Shown piece after piece: positions 17,048-26,099 of a DNA stretch of 64,000 nucleotides. Position 1 is the first letter of the stretch. Each line of letters starts with the position of its first letter. The notes beneath the pieces were generated by a model. The model saw nothing but the letters and a program-made list of their open reading frames with translations, had not been told where the DNA came from and searched no databases. The DNA lies in the NCBI GenBank assembly GCA_963712465.1, contig CAVQHY010000004.1, positions 124,001-188,000 on the forward strand. The letters run 5' to 3'. The translations under genes were made by a program, and so were the position numbers. Source of the DNA: CAVQHY01 sp963712465 (GTDB lineage Bacteria; Actinomycetota; Thermoleophilia; Gaiellales; Gaiellaceae).

Positions 17048-17305
17048 GTGCCGCTCTTTCTGATCGAGCGCGGGTTCGCCGAGCAGCTCGAGCTGACCGG
17101 AGACGACGTCAAGGTGATCGAAGAGGTCAACGCGGACGAGGGCGTCCGCTGGCTCTTCTCGTTCCTGAGCGCCGATCGCCGCCGCTCCTACTGCCTCTAC
17201 GAAGCGCCGTCAGCCGAGCCGATCGTCGCCGCAGCGAAGCGTCTCGGCATTCCCGCCGACGTCGTCGTCGAGGTCAGCAGGCTCGTGCCCGAAGCGGTCG
17301 CCTGA
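17048..17305 (+). CDS. DUF4242 small protein
   Basis: 85-residue DUF4242 protein: PLFLIERGFAEQLELT, VRWLFSFLSADRRRSYCLYE and the end APSAEPIVAAAKRLGIPADVVVEVSR. Family members form ferredoxin-like dimers, and one Streptomyces member binds nickel; the role is otherwise unknown. GTG at 17048 lies 23 bases after the LuxR gene, so it may be cotranscribed. Its TGA stop overlaps the probable CTG start of the next gene. Confidence 0.85.
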   Translation: MPLFLIERGFAEQLELTGDDVKVIEEVNADEGVRWLFSFLSADRRRSYCLYEAPSAEPIVAAAKRLGIPADVVVEVSRLVPEAVA

Positions 17306-18432
17306 GCCGAGCGCGCAACGCCGACGTACTGAGTCGCCGGGAGCTGAACCGGGCGACGCTCGAGCGCCAGCTGCTTCTGCGACGCTCGGACCTGCCGGTC
17401 CTGAGCGCGGTCGAGCAGCTCGTCGGATTGCAGGCGCAGGTTCCGCTGAACCCGTACACGGCACTCTGGTCGCGGCTCGAGCGGTTCCGTCCCGAGAGCC
17501 TCGCCGAGCTGCTGCTCGAGCGACGGGTCGTCCGGACAGTCGTCATGCGGGCGACGATCCACCTCGTCAGCGCCGACGACTGCCTGCTTTTCCGCCCGCT
17601 CGTGCAGCCGGTGCTCGACGCCGAGCTTGCCCGCCACCGCGACTTCGCGCCCGCGCTCCGTGACGTCGACCTCGATCCGGCCCTGGCCGTCGCTCGGTCT
17701 CTGCTCGCCGAGCGACCGCACACCGGCCCCGAGCTGCGCGCCGCGCTGGCCGAGCGATTCCCCGACCAGGACGCGGCCGCGCTCGCCTACGCGTGCCGCT
17801 GCAAGCTGGCTCTCGTCCAGGTGCCGCCTCGCGGAATGTGGGGCAAGACCGCACAGGTCAGCTCGACCACTGCCGAGTCGTGGCTGGGCCGTCCGCTCGC
17901 GACCCGTCCCTCGCTCGACGACGTCGTGCTCCGCTACCTCGGCGCCTTCGGGCCTGCGAGCGTCGCCGATGTGACGACCTGGTCGCGCCTGACCGGCCTG
18001 CGCGCGGTGGTCGAGCGGCTCAGGCCTCGCCTGCGCACGTTCCGGGACGAGCGCGGCCGCGAGCTCTTCGACCTCCCCGATGCGCCCCGCCCGGACCCCG
18101 AGCACGCCTGCCCCGCCGCGCTTCCTGCCCGAGTACGACAACGTGCTTCTCTCGCACGCCGACCGCAGCCGCTTCATCTCGCCCGAGGACCGAGGTCGGC
18201 TCGCAAGCGCCCCCGGACCGGTGCACGGCGCCGTGCTCGTCGACGGCTTCGTGCGAGGCGTCTGGCGGGTCGACCGCGAACGCCCCGGAGCCGCCACGCT
18301 CGTCGTGAGTCATGTCGGGCGTCTGACGAAGCGCGACGCGGCCGCGCTGGCCGCCGAGGGACGCAGGCTCCTGCGCTTCGTTGCGGCCGATGCGAGGCAC
18401 GCACGACGTCGAGGCTCGTCGCCCTGGATTAG
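17302..18432 (+). CDS. winged-helix AlkZ/YcaQ-like protein, frameshifted
   Basis: HTH_42 family (DNA glycosylase AlkZ/YcaQ relatives): LNRATLERQLLLRRSDLPVL, the Q-x-Q motif GLQAQVPLNPYTALWSRL, MRATIHLVSADDCLLFRPLV, and RFLPEYDNVLLSHADRSRF. Members unhook interstrand crosslinks or are uncharacterised. No ATG, GTG or TTG precedes the first conserved residues; a CTG at 17302 overlaps the previous stop as CTGA and fits homologous N-termini. One extra base near 18103 breaks the frame inside DPE.TPAPPRFLPEYDN, and another shift near 18397 restores the ending SRLVALD. About 375 residues when corrected. Confidence 0.75.
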   Translation: MSRARNADVLSRRELNRATLERQLLLRRSDLPVLSAVEQLVGLQAQVPLNPYTALWSRLERFRPESLAELLLERRVVRTVVMRATIHLVSADDCLLFRPLVQPVLDAELARHRDFAPALRDVDLDPALAVARSLLAERPHTGPELRAALAERFPDQDAAALAYACRCKLALVQVPPRGMWGKTAQVSSTTAESWLGRPLATRPSLDDVVLRYLGAFGPASVADVTTWSRLTGLRAVVERLRPRLRTFRDERGRELFDLPDAPRPDPEHACPAALPARVRQRASLARRPQPLHLARGPRSARKRPRTGARRRARRRLRARRLAGRPRTPRSRHARRESCRASDEARRGRAGRRGTQAPALRCGRCEARTTSRLVALD

Positions 18433-18460
18433 GCGAGGCGCGCCGCCGCGTGCTTGCGAC

Positions 18461-19900
18461 TCACCCAGCGGCAGCGCTGACCCGAGGCTCGATCGGGAGG
18501 AGAGGGGCGATCCCGGCCAGCTCTTCGAACGCGGCTGCCGCAGCGAGAAGCTCGCCCTCGCCGCGGGGGCGTCCGACGAGCTGGAGGCCTACCGGACGCC
18601 CGTCCTCGGTAAAGCCGCAGGGAACGGAGATCGCCGGGCAGGCGGTGAGCGTGATCGCGTAGGTGAGGCGAAGCCACTCGACGTAGCTCTCGAACGTGAC
18701 GCCCTCGAGCTCCCGGATCCAGCGCGTGCCCACCTCGAACGGCGGCACGCACGCCGCCGGGCAGAGCAGGAGGTCGTAGCGCTCGAAGAACGCGGACACG
18801 CGCTGGTAGAGGACGCCTCGCGCCCGCTCGGCGCGGCCGATGTCGTCGGCGGTGAAGCTCCGCCCGTACTCGACGTTCCACTGGATGTCCGGTTTGAGAA
18901 GCTCCCGGTGGTCGTCGTACTCGGCCCCGAGGCCGGCCGAGAACGAGACGGCCCGCAGGACGCCGAAGATTGCCGGCGCGTCGGCGAGGTCCGGGCACGC
19001 ATCCTCTACCTCCACGCCCTCACCGGCGAGGCGCTCGGCCGCCGAGCGGCACAGGCGGCGCACCTCGGGGTCGACCGGCGTGAGGCCGAGGTCCTCGCTG
19101 AAGGCGATCCGAGCCGGAAGCTTGGGTGAGGCGGCCGCGTCCCGGAAGGAGCGGGCGGGTGCGTCGAGCGCGAGCGGATCCTCGGGGTGGGAGCCGGTCA
19201 TCGCGTCGAGGAGCAGCGCGGCGTCCTCGACCGTGCGTGCCATCGGCCCGTCGACGGTCAGCGTGTCGAACGGGAGCTTCCTCGGGCCGCTCGCAATGCG
19301 CCCGGGGCTCGGCCGCAGGCCGACGACGGCGCAGAAGCTCGCGGGCGTTCGGAGGCTTCCCCCGAGATCGGAGCCGGTCGCGAGCCAGGCCTGACCGGAG
19401 GCGAGGGCCACCGCGGATCCCCCGGAAGACCCGCCGCACGTGAGCGTCGTGTTCCACGGGTTGACCGTCTCGCCGAAGACCTCGTTGAAGGTGTTCGCTC
19501 CCGCTCCGAACTCGGGTGTGTTCGACTTGCCGAGGACGACGCCCCCGCGCTCCTCGAGCCGCTCGACCAGCAGGTCGGCGCGCTCGGGGACGTGATCCGC
19601 GTAGATCGGCGACCCGTAGGTCGTGCGCACGCCGGCGACGTCGGTCAGGTCCTTGACCGCGAGCGGGAGCCCGCCCAGCCAGCCTCGTGGCCTCGGGTCG
19701 GGCGGAGGGGTCTGCTCGATCCGGCGCGCGCGGGCCAAAGCCCGCTCGGGGCAGAGCGTGGGCATCGCGTTGAGCGGGCCGTCGACGACCGCGATGCGCT
19801 CGAGCGCCGCCTCGACGAGCTCGACGGGAGACACCTCGCGCCGCTCGAGCAGAGCGAGCACGTCGACGGCGGTCAGCTCGGTGAGACCCGCTCGCGTCAC
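18461..19900 (-). CDS. amidase-signature hydrolase
   Basis: 479 residues of the amidase-signature family, which hydrolyse carboxamides. The Ser-cisSer-Lys triad is visible: K83 in LPLAVKDLTD, Ser158/159 in CGGSSGGSAVALASG, and S182 in GSDLGGSLRTPA. The C-terminal segment ACPAISVPCGFTEDGRPVGLQLVGRP is typical. GTG at 19900 is chosen by homology (start VTRAGLTELTAVDVLALL). Lying 6.4 kb from a nitrile hydratase-like operon, it could finish nitrile-to-acid conversion, although it is not in the same operon. It is convergent with the AlkZ-like gene. Confidence 0.9.
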   Translation of the reverse strand: MTRAGLTELTAVDVLALLERREVSPVELVEAALERIAVVDGPLNAMPTLCPERALARARRIEQTPPPDPRPRGWLGGLPLAVKDLTDVAGVRTTYGSPIYADHVPERADLLVERLEERGGVVLGKSNTPEFGAGANTFNEVFGETVNPWNTTLTCGGSSGGSAVALASGQAWLATGSDLGGSLRTPASFCAVVGLRPSPGRIASGPRKLPFDTLTVDGPMARTVEDAALLLDAMTGSHPEDPLALDAPARSFRDAAASPKLPARIAFSEDLGLTPVDPEVRRLCRSAAERLAGEGVEVEDACPDLADAPAIFGVLRAVSFSAGLGAEYDDHRELLKPDIQWNVEYGRSFTADDIGRAERARGVLYQRVSAFFERYDLLLCPAACVPPFEVGTRWIRELEGVTFESYVEWLRLTYAITLTACPAISVPCGFTEDGRPVGLQLVGRPRGEGELLAAAAAFEELAGIAPLLPIEPRVSAAAG

Positions 19901-19948
19901 AGGTCGGCAGGCTACCGGCCGATCGGCCCCGTGCGGCAAGATGTGGGG

Positions 19949-20482
19949 GTGGACGCGCGGACGCGCAAGGAGATCCTCGGTCAGTGGGGCGTCCGGCGCG
20001 AGAACGACCGCGAGCGCATCGATCGCGAGCGGCTCGAGCGTGACCTCTCCGACTCCCCGCTCAAGGGGCGGCCCCTTCGTCAGCGGCTGCGCAACTTCCG
20101 GCCGGCGGTCGACGGCTACGTCGTCTCGCTGGGCGGGCCGCTGCCCTACATGGCGAGGCTCAGGGAGATCGCCGAGCTGAGCGAGGCGCACGAGCGTGCG
20201 CTCGAGCAGGCCTGGCGCGCCCTCGCCGCCGAGCACGCGGATGACGCACCGAGGTTCGCGCACGCGTGGCGGCGGCGCGTCGACCGCTGGAGGTTCGACG
20301 AGGTCAACGACCTGATCGACCGCCACAACCGCTACTACCCGGCCGAGGCGCGGCTGCCCATGGACGTGCGCCGCCGCGACTACGTCCTCGTCAACGGCGA
20401 GCGTTACTCGAGGCGTCCGCTCGACGCGCGCTGGGCGCTCGAGCGCTTCCCCGCCGACCTCGCCGTGGCGGCCGTCGTCTGA
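19949..20482 (+). CDS. hypothetical protein, charged
   Basis: 177 residues, unrecognised. Rich in Arg, Glu and Asp, predicted largely helical, with a conserved-looking ending RYYPAEARLPMDVRRRDYVL and ALERFPADL. No signal peptide or membrane segment. GTG at 19949 (or 19943, two codons earlier) is used as start. Its TGA stop overlaps the start of the NYN-domain gene, so the two are probably coupled and may act together. Confidence 0.65.
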   Translation: MDARTRKEILGQWGVRRENDRERIDRERLERDLSDSPLKGRPLRQRLRNFRPAVDGYVVSLGGPLPYMARLREIAELSEAHERALEQAWRALAAEHADDAPRFAHAWRRRVDRWRFDEVNDLIDRHNRYYPAEARLPMDVRRRDYVLVNGERYSRRPLDARWALERFPADLAVAAVV

Positions 20483-20814
20483 TTCGAGTCCTCGTCGACG
20501 CCGAGAACGTCCGCCGGTCGCGGTGGCCGAACGTCAGGCGCGAGGAGTTCGTCGAGCTCTGCCACGCCTGGGCGGAGGATCAGGACGTCGAGGCGGTCGT
20601 GGTCTTCGACGGCCACGCGCCCGAGGGCGGTGGGGCCGTCGGCTCGGGCGGGGAGAGCGCGGACGCCTGGATCGCGCGCGAGGCTGCGCGCCTGCGAGCT
20701 GAGGGCGAGGCGTTCTGGCTCGTTACGTCCGATCGGGGCCTTCGCGCGGACGCATCGCCCGGCGCGGAGCGTGTGATCGGCGGCGGATCGTTCCTGAGAG
20801 ATCTCGGGGGTTAG
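20479..20814 (+). CDS. NYN/YacP-like PIN-fold nuclease domain protein
   Basis: 111 residues beginning IRVLVDAENVRRSRWPNV, the first acidic strand of NYN domains, with later acidic positions VVFDGHAP, SADAWIARE and LVTSDRGLRADA. NYN/YacP proteins are PIN-like, metal-dependent ribonucleases. No ATG, GTG or TTG occurs at the N-terminus; CTG at 20479 overlaps the previous stop as CTGA and gives the exact homologous start (M)IRVLVDAENV. Coupled to the hypothetical gene upstream. Confidence 0.75.
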   Translation: MIRVLVDAENVRRSRWPNVRREEFVELCHAWAEDQDVEAVVVFDGHAPEGGGAVGSGGESADAWIAREAARLRAEGEAFWLVTSDRGLRADASPGAERVIGGGSFLRDLGG

Positions 20815-20875
20815 CTCGCTCGACTGCCGCACGAGGCGGTGTCCGGCCGAGCATCGTAGGGCTCGCATGGACAGA

Positions 20876-20895
20876 TGTAGGGAAATCCCACTACC
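20876..20895. promoter_or_regulatory. TAGGGAAA-type palindromic site, copy 1
   Basis: TGTAGGGAAATCCCACTACC, an imperfect inverted repeat (TAGGG-AAAT-CCCA). It differs by a few bases from the sites at 27715-27734 and 47047-47059. It lies about 150 bases upstream of the class V aminotransferase and may be its regulator-binding site. Confidence 0.45.
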
Positions 20896-21035
20896 GCGCC
20901 TTCGCGCGACGGCCTAGGTTCGATGAGGGAGCACGCCGCTCGTTCGGCCAGGGGCCGGCAGGACAGCGTAGAGGTCGACGCCGCGGCAGCCTTCGGCCGT
21001 CAGACGAACAGGGTCCCGCAACCAAGGAGCGTCAG

Positions 21036-22856
21036 ATGCACGCATCTGCTGCTGCTCGCGGCGGAGGGGCCCTGGTCGAGCACGCCTCGGCTTCGCTGAT
21101 CGACAGGATTCGCGACTCGGTGATCGGCGAGGATGTAGTGCTCGACGGTCCGTTCGGGCGTCGCCGGCTCGTCTACGCCGACTACACGGCCTCGGGGCGC
21201 TCTCTCTCGTTTATCGAGGACTTCATCCGGGATGCGGTCTTGCCGTTGTACGGGAACACGCACACGGAAGCCTCGGCGACCGGTCTCCAGACGACGGCGT
21301 TGCGCGAGGACGCCCGTCGGATCATCCACCAGGCCGTGAATGGCAGCGACGAGGACGTTGTCCTCTTCTGCGGCTCGGGCACGACCGGCGCGATCGACAA
21401 GCTCACACGCGTCCTGGGCCTCGGCCGTGCTGTCGGCCCCGTCGGGAGTCCCGCGGATGACAGGCCGGTTGTGTTCGTCGGTCCGTACGAGCACCATTCG
21501 AACGAGCTGCCGTGGCGGGAGTCGATCGCGGACGTCGTCGCGATCCGTGAGGACGCCGAGGGTCGAGTCGATCTCCGTCACCTCGAAGACGAGCTGAGGC
21601 GCCATGCGAACCGGCCGCTCCGGATCGGCAGCTTCTCCGCCGCATCGAACGTGACCGGGATCATGACGGACGTGGAGCAGGTGGCGATCGCACTCCACCG
21701 CCACGGCGCGCTCTCGTGCTGGGACTACGCGGCGGCAGGGCCGTACCAGCCGATCGACATGAACCCATCGCCGGCGATTCCGGATGGGCACCTTGCTTAC
21801 AAGGACGCCGTATTTCTCTCGCCGCACAAGTTCGTCGGGGGCCCCGGGACGCCGGGCGTCCTTGTCGCCAAGCGAGCGCTCTTTCGAAACCCCGTCCCGT
21901 CGGTGCCCGGAGGCGGAACGATCCTGTTCGTCAGCCCGAGTGGGCACTCGTACCATCCCGACCCCGTGATCCGCGAGGAGGGAGGCACGCCGGCGATCGT
22001 CGAGTCGATCCGCGCCGGACTCGTGTTCGCGCTCAAGGAAGCGGTCGGCACCGAGGAGATCCGGCGGCGGGAAGACAGCTTCGTCCGTCGCGCGCTCGAC
22101 TCGTGGGGGACGAACCCGCACATCGAGATCCTCGGAAATACGGCGGTCGAGCGGCTCGCGATCGTGTCGTTCGGCCTTCGCCACCGGCGCGGGCTGCTGC
22201 ATTCCAACTTCGTCGTCGCCCTGCTGAGCGACCTGTTCGGGATCCAGGCACGTAGCGGCTGCTTCTGCGCCGGGCCCTACATTCACCGCATGTACCCGAT
22301 CGACGACAACTGGTCGGCTCGAATGGATGCTCAATGCGCACGCGGTGTCATGGGATCGACGCTCGCGTTCGTCCGGGTCAACTTCGGCTACTTCCTGAGC
22401 GAGACCGTCTTCGAGTACATCCTCGAGGCCGTTCACCTGCTCGCGAGTGAGGGCTGGAAGCTGCTGCCGCTCTACCGGTTCGATCCCTCCACCGGTTTGT
22501 GGCACCACCGGAGCGGCCGCCACCGGCCGCGGCTGTCCCTCGACGACCTCTCGTTCTCCTCGGGCACCCTTGGGCTGGGCGTCCCGCGGGGTTCCGAGCC
22601 CGAGCGCGCGCTGGGGGGTTACCTGGCGGCTGCGCAGCGGATCATCCGAGAGGTCGAGGTCGCGCCACCAGCGGCGCCGCTCCGCGACCCGAGCTTGACG
22701 TCGGAGTTCGAGCAGATCCGCTGGTTCCCGCTGCCGGGCGAGGCGCTGAGGCAGCTGCACGACGAGCATCCTCAACCGCCCAGGAGCGGCGGCAGGCCGT
22801 CGTGGCTGCGCGGCTTGCGACCGAGGCGCTGGTCAGTCGGTAGTTCGTCCGGATGA
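21036..22856 (+). CDS. class V aminotransferase / cysteine desulfurase-like protein
   Basis: 606 residues, PLP-dependent fold type I, class V. The PLP lysine is K265 in LSPHKFVGGPGTPG; D230 in SCWDYAAAGP contacts the cofactor; YGNTHTEASATG and FCGSGTTGAIDKL are further class V marks. A cysteine pair in RSGCFCAGPY sits where cysteine desulfurases carry the catalytic Cys. The protein is about 200 residues longer than SufS because of inserts and a C-terminal extension. It may be a desulfurase, selenocysteine lyase or related C-S/C-N lyase; the substrate is open. A TAGGG palindrome lies upstream. Confidence 0.82.
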   Translation: MHASAAARGGGALVEHASASLIDRIRDSVIGEDVVLDGPFGRRRLVYADYTASGRSLSFIEDFIRDAVLPLYGNTHTEASATGLQTTALREDARRIIHQAVNGSDEDVVLFCGSGTTGAIDKLTRVLGLGRAVGPVGSPADDRPVVFVGPYEHHSNELPWRESIADVVAIREDAEGRVDLRHLEDELRRHANRPLRIGSFSAASNVTGIMTDVEQVAIALHRHGALSCWDYAAAGPYQPIDMNPSPAIPDGHLAYKDAVFLSPHKFVGGPGTPGVLVAKRALFRNPVPSVPGGGTILFVSPSGHSYHPDPVIREEGGTPAIVESIRAGLVFALKEAVGTEEIRRREDSFVRRALDSWGTNPHIEILGNTAVERLAIVSFGLRHRRGLLHSNFVVALLSDLFGIQARSGCFCAGPYIHRMYPIDDNWSARMDAQCARGVMGSTLAFVRVNFGYFLSETVFEYILEAVHLLASEGWKLLPLYRFDPSTGLWHHRSGRHRPRLSLDDLSFSSGTLGLGVPRGSEPERALGGYLAAAQRIIREVEVAPPAAPLRDPSLTSEFEQIRWFPLPGEALRQLHDEHPQPPRSGGRPSWLRGLRPRRWSVGSSSG

Positions 22857-23822
22857 GCGAGCGCGTCGGCGAAGCGCGATCCCGGTCAGGATCTCGCGCA
22901 CGATCCGGTCGGCGGCCAGCGCCGTGACGTCCGCGGAGCCGACCGCGGTGGGGATCACCTCGACGACCTCGGCGCCGACGAGGTCGAGCTCGGCCGCGAC
23001 GGTACGCGCTCCCCAGAGGAGGTCGACAGTCGTCATGCCTCCCGGCTCGGGCGTGCCGGTCCCGGGAGCGAACGCAGGATCGAGCACGTCGACGTCGATC
23101 GTGAGGAACGTCGGGCCGGCACCGACGACCTCGACCGCGCCGCGGACGACCTCCTTGATGCCGAGATCGCGCACGTCGTGCATGAAGAAGCTCGTGATCC
23201 CGCGCGCGGCCTGCCACGCGAACTCCTCCTCGCCGGGCCAGTAGCCGCGGATGCCGACCTGGACGTACCGCTTGGGCTCGATCGACCCGTCCTCGACGAG
23301 CCGGTAGAACGGCGTGCCGTGGGAGACCTCGACTCCGAACACCTCCGTGCCCGTGTCGGTGTGGGTGTCGAAGTGCACGACGCCGACCGGCCCGTGCGTC
23401 GCGGCGCACGCACGGATGTCGGGCTCGGCGATCGAGTGGTCGCCGCCGAGGATCACCGGGATCGCGCCGGCGGCCAGAACCTCTCCGACGAGCGCCTGGA
23501 TCGCCGCGTGCGAGCGGGCCGGATCGGCGGGCGACACGGGCGCGTCGCCGTAGTCGACGATCTTCAGCTCCTCGAACGCGTCGACCTTCGCCTCGAGGTG
23601 GGGGCCCGGCGGGCAGCTCGCGCCACGGATCGCCCGCGGGCCGAAGCGCGTGCCGGGACGGTCGGAGACGAGGTCGTCGGTCGGCGCACCGACGATCGCG
23701 ACGTCGACGCCGGCGAGCTCGGCCGGGTCCTGCGTGTAGGGCGCTCCGCCGTAGGTGAGCAACCCCGCGTAGTCCGGCTTCTCCTCGTTCCCTCGCGACC
23801 AGCGCTCGAGCGGATCGATCAC
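22833..23822 (-). CDS. agmatinase/arginase-family ureohydrolase
   Basis: 329 residues. The binuclear manganese site is intact: H in ILGGDHSI, DxHxD in VHFDTHTDTG, and DxD in TIDVDVLDPAFAPGTGTPEPGG. Members split agmatine, guanidinobutyrate or related guanidines into urea and an amine; sequence alone does not separate them. GTG at 23822 is 10 bases after the upstream permease gene, so substrate import and hydrolysis are probably one operon. The putrescine or GABA formed would feed the Puu-like genes at 30.6-36.7 kb. Overlaps the class V gene by 24 bases at its 3' end. Confidence 0.9.
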   Translation of the reverse strand: MIDPLERWSRGNEEKPDYAGLLTYGGAPYTQDPAELAGVDVAIVGAPTDDLVSDRPGTRFGPRAIRGASCPPGPHLEAKVDAFEELKIVDYGDAPVSPADPARSHAAIQALVGEVLAAGAIPVILGGDHSIAEPDIRACAATHGPVGVVHFDTHTDTGTEVFGVEVSHGTPFYRLVEDGSIEPKRYVQVGIRGYWPGEEEFAWQAARGITSFFMHDVRDLGIKEVVRGAVEVVGAGPTFLTIDVDVLDPAFAPGTGTPEPGGMTTVDLLWGARTVAAELDLVGAEVVEVIPTAVGSADVTALAADRIVREILTGIALRRRARSSGRTTD

Positions 23823-23832
23823 GCGCGGGAGT

Positions 23833-25362
23833 CTACGCGCGCACAGCGTGGGCACCTCGGGCGTCGACCCTCTCGCCGTCCCGCCGACCCAGCACGTAGA
23901 ACCCGGCCGCAGCGAGGACGACGATGGCGATCGGCGCGAGGACAATCAGCTCGAACTCGAGGCGCTGTCCCTCGAACCCAGCCGGGAGGGCCGCGTCGGC
24001 CTCCGCCGTGCCGAATCCGGGCCAGAGGAGGCAGAGCGTGGCGAGGAGCGACCAGGAAGTCGCAAGAATCGAGATCAGCCATGCCGCTCGTGTGCCCCCC
24101 GGCACGCGGAACGGCCGCTCGAGGTCAGGCCTGCGAATCCGCAGCGCGACGAAGGCCGGGAAGATCAGGAGGTACGCGAGGACGATGAGAGCGATCGAGA
24201 CCGTCAGCGCGGCGGAGAAGTACTTCTGGCCGTCGCCTCCGGTGAGTGAGAGAAACGCGACTGCGGTCACGAGCGAGACCGCGCCCGAGACGAGCCCCAT
24301 CACGACGGGCACTCCGGTGCGCTCGGAGATGCGGCCGAGCACGGCGGGCCCGGCACCGTCGAGGCAGGCGGCCGCCTGGGCACGTCCCGAGCCCATGATC
24401 CAGGCGGATCCGCTGGCGAGCAAGACCCAGATGAAGAGCAGCGCGCTGACCGTGCCCAGCGCTGCGCCCGCCCCGGTCAGCGTCGCCGTGCCATCCGGGG
24501 CGATCGAGCCGCCGTAGACCGTGAACACGGTCTTCATCGCGTCGATCAGCCCGTGGAGCGAGGTCACCTGGTTGGTCGGCAGAACGACCAGAACGGCCAG
24601 GATCGGGATCGCGTACATGAGAACCTGGCAGACGCCGGCCCGGGCGATGGCAGCCGGAATGTCCCGGCGCGGGTTGACCATCTCCTCGCCGGCCGTGGAC
24701 GGTAGCTCGATACCGACGAACGAGTAAAGCAGCACGGGAACGACGGCGATGAACACGCCGTAGGAGGGCGCGAGGTCGCCGGCGGTGATCCCCTGCACGC
24801 CGTGTGCGACCCCGTACACGACGACACTCGCCGTGAAGAAGGCCAGCAGCACGATCTGGCCGATCGCCCCGCTCGACGGCACCCACTTGCCGTAGCGAAG
24901 GGGAACGACCGCGCCAAGCGTCGCGGCCCCGACGAAGATCGCGCCGAAGACGTACATGCCTGTGGCGCCCAGGACGCCGAGGAATCGCTCGTACACGGCG
25001 ATCGCGACGATCGTGACCGAGCCACCGAGCCACATCGGCGTCCCGGCCCAGTAGAGCAGGGAGGTCAGTGCGCCGGCGAACCGTCCAAAGGCCGTCCGCA
25101 CCCAGACATAGGCTCCGCCCTCCTCGGGAATGGCGGCGCCGAGCTCTGCGCTCGCGAGCGCAGAGGGAACGAAGAAGAAGAGAAACAGGACGACGAGCCA
25201 GGTAAACGCCTGCGCGCCTCCGATCGCGATCGCGCCGATCGTGTCCACGACGACCATCGCCGAGATGAGGAAGAAGACCGTGTCGAGCCGGCGCAGCTCC
25301 CGGCGGAGCTTCGACTTCTCCGCCCCGGAGCGCGCGACCGCAATAATGGCGTCGGCCTGCAT
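23833..25362 (-). CDS. APC-superfamily amino acid/polyamine permease
   Basis: 509 residues with about 12-14 membrane helices. Motifs typical of APC antiporters and permeases: LDTVFFLISAMVVVDTIGAIA at helix 1, PEEGGAYVWVRTAFGRFAG at helix 2-3, and FVGIELPSTAGEEMVNPRRDIP. It is followed 10 bases later by the agmatinase-family gene, pointing to uptake of agmatine, guanidinobutyrate or another guanidino compound. About 60% of conserved stretches recur in the permease at 26100-27611, suggesting a duplication. ATG at 25362. Confidence 0.87.
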   Translation of the reverse strand: MQADAIIAVARSGAEKSKLRRELRRLDTVFFLISAMVVVDTIGAIAIGGAQAFTWLVVLFLFFFVPSALASAELGAAIPEEGGAYVWVRTAFGRFAGALTSLLYWAGTPMWLGGSVTIVAIAVYERFLGVLGATGMYVFGAIFVGAATLGAVVPLRYGKWVPSSGAIGQIVLLAFFTASVVVYGVAHGVQGITAGDLAPSYGVFIAVVPVLLYSFVGIELPSTAGEEMVNPRRDIPAAIARAGVCQVLMYAIPILAVLVVLPTNQVTSLHGLIDAMKTVFTVYGGSIAPDGTATLTGAGAALGTVSALLFIWVLLASGSAWIMGSGRAQAAACLDGAGPAVLGRISERTGVPVVMGLVSGAVSLVTAVAFLSLTGGDGQKYFSAALTVSIALIVLAYLLIFPAFVALRIRRPDLERPFRVPGGTRAAWLISILATSWSLLATLCLLWPGFGTAEADAALPAGFEGQRLEFELIVLAPIAIVVLAAAGFYVLGRRDGERVDARGAHAVRA

Positions 25363-25439
25363 CTCTCCCTACCGGACCGGCATGCGGCGAGTCATCTTCC
25401 AGGTGGCGACGGGCGTTGGCAGGTGCCGCGCAACGCGGT

Positions 25440-26039
25440 TCACACGGTCTGCACCTGCCCGACTGCGGAGACGGCCCTCCGCCGATGCGCGATCACGCCG
25501 GCGGTCGCTCCGTTGGCCAGGGCGAAATACGCGGGATAGAGGAGCAGGGTGACGTCGGTCGCCCCCACGGCGGCTGCGCTGAGGATGCCGGCCGTGCCTC
25601 CGAGCACGTAGGTCGACAGAGTCTCGGACGACGGGTCGCGCCAGGTCTTCGGGAGCATCAACATCACACCGGCGGCGTCTGCGGCGACCACGAACAACGT
25701 CGCGACGAACGGCTCGGCGGAGACCGCCCAGCCGGCGATGCCGAACGCGGCGATGCCGACCACGCAGAGGTCGCATGCCCCGACTCCGGCGGTTCCGAAC
25801 CGGAGCGAAAGAGCGAAGACGAGCGTCGTCGAGACGGTCTGCACGCCGATCATCGCGAGGCTCCAGCTCCCGCCGTCGGCGAGCTGCGAGGCAAAAGCGG
25901 TCGAGCCGAGCGCGCTCCAGATCAGCCACGTCCCGCGATGCGGTCGCGTCGTCCTGCGCAGGATGTCGCGGACGTACGGGACGGGGTCGATGAGCGAGAG
26001 GATCGCCGCGGCGATGCCGAGGAGCGCAACGGTCGTCAC
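25440..26039 (-). CDS. hypothetical multi-pass membrane protein
   Basis: 199 residues, six to seven hydrophobic segments and almost no soluble part. The first helix ends DPVPYVRDILRRTTRPHRGT followed by WLIWS, recalling proline-containing loops of PQ-loop/SWEET-type transporters, but I cannot assign the family. It sits between the two similar APC permeases on the same strand with gaps of 60-77 bases, so it may share their transcript and assist transport. Confidence 0.65.
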   Translation of the reverse strand: MTTVALLGIAAAILSLIDPVPYVRDILRRTTRPHRGTWLIWSALGSTAFASQLADGGSWSLAMIGVQTVSTTLVFALSLRFGTAGVGACDLCVVGIAAFGIAGWAVSAEPFVATLFVVAADAAGVMLMLPKTWRDPSSETLSTYVLGGTAGILSAAAVGATDVTLLLYPAYFALANGATAGVIAHRRRAVSAVGQVQTV

Positions 26040-26099
26040 GCGGCCCCTACTCTCCCTGCGCGCATGGGCCCCTTCCGCTTCGACTGGTTTGCAGAGGGG

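Noticed and set aside
21000..22775. 591-codon minus-strand frame opposite the class V aminotransferase
   Set aside because: No domain features; the plus-strand protein has a complete PLP site.
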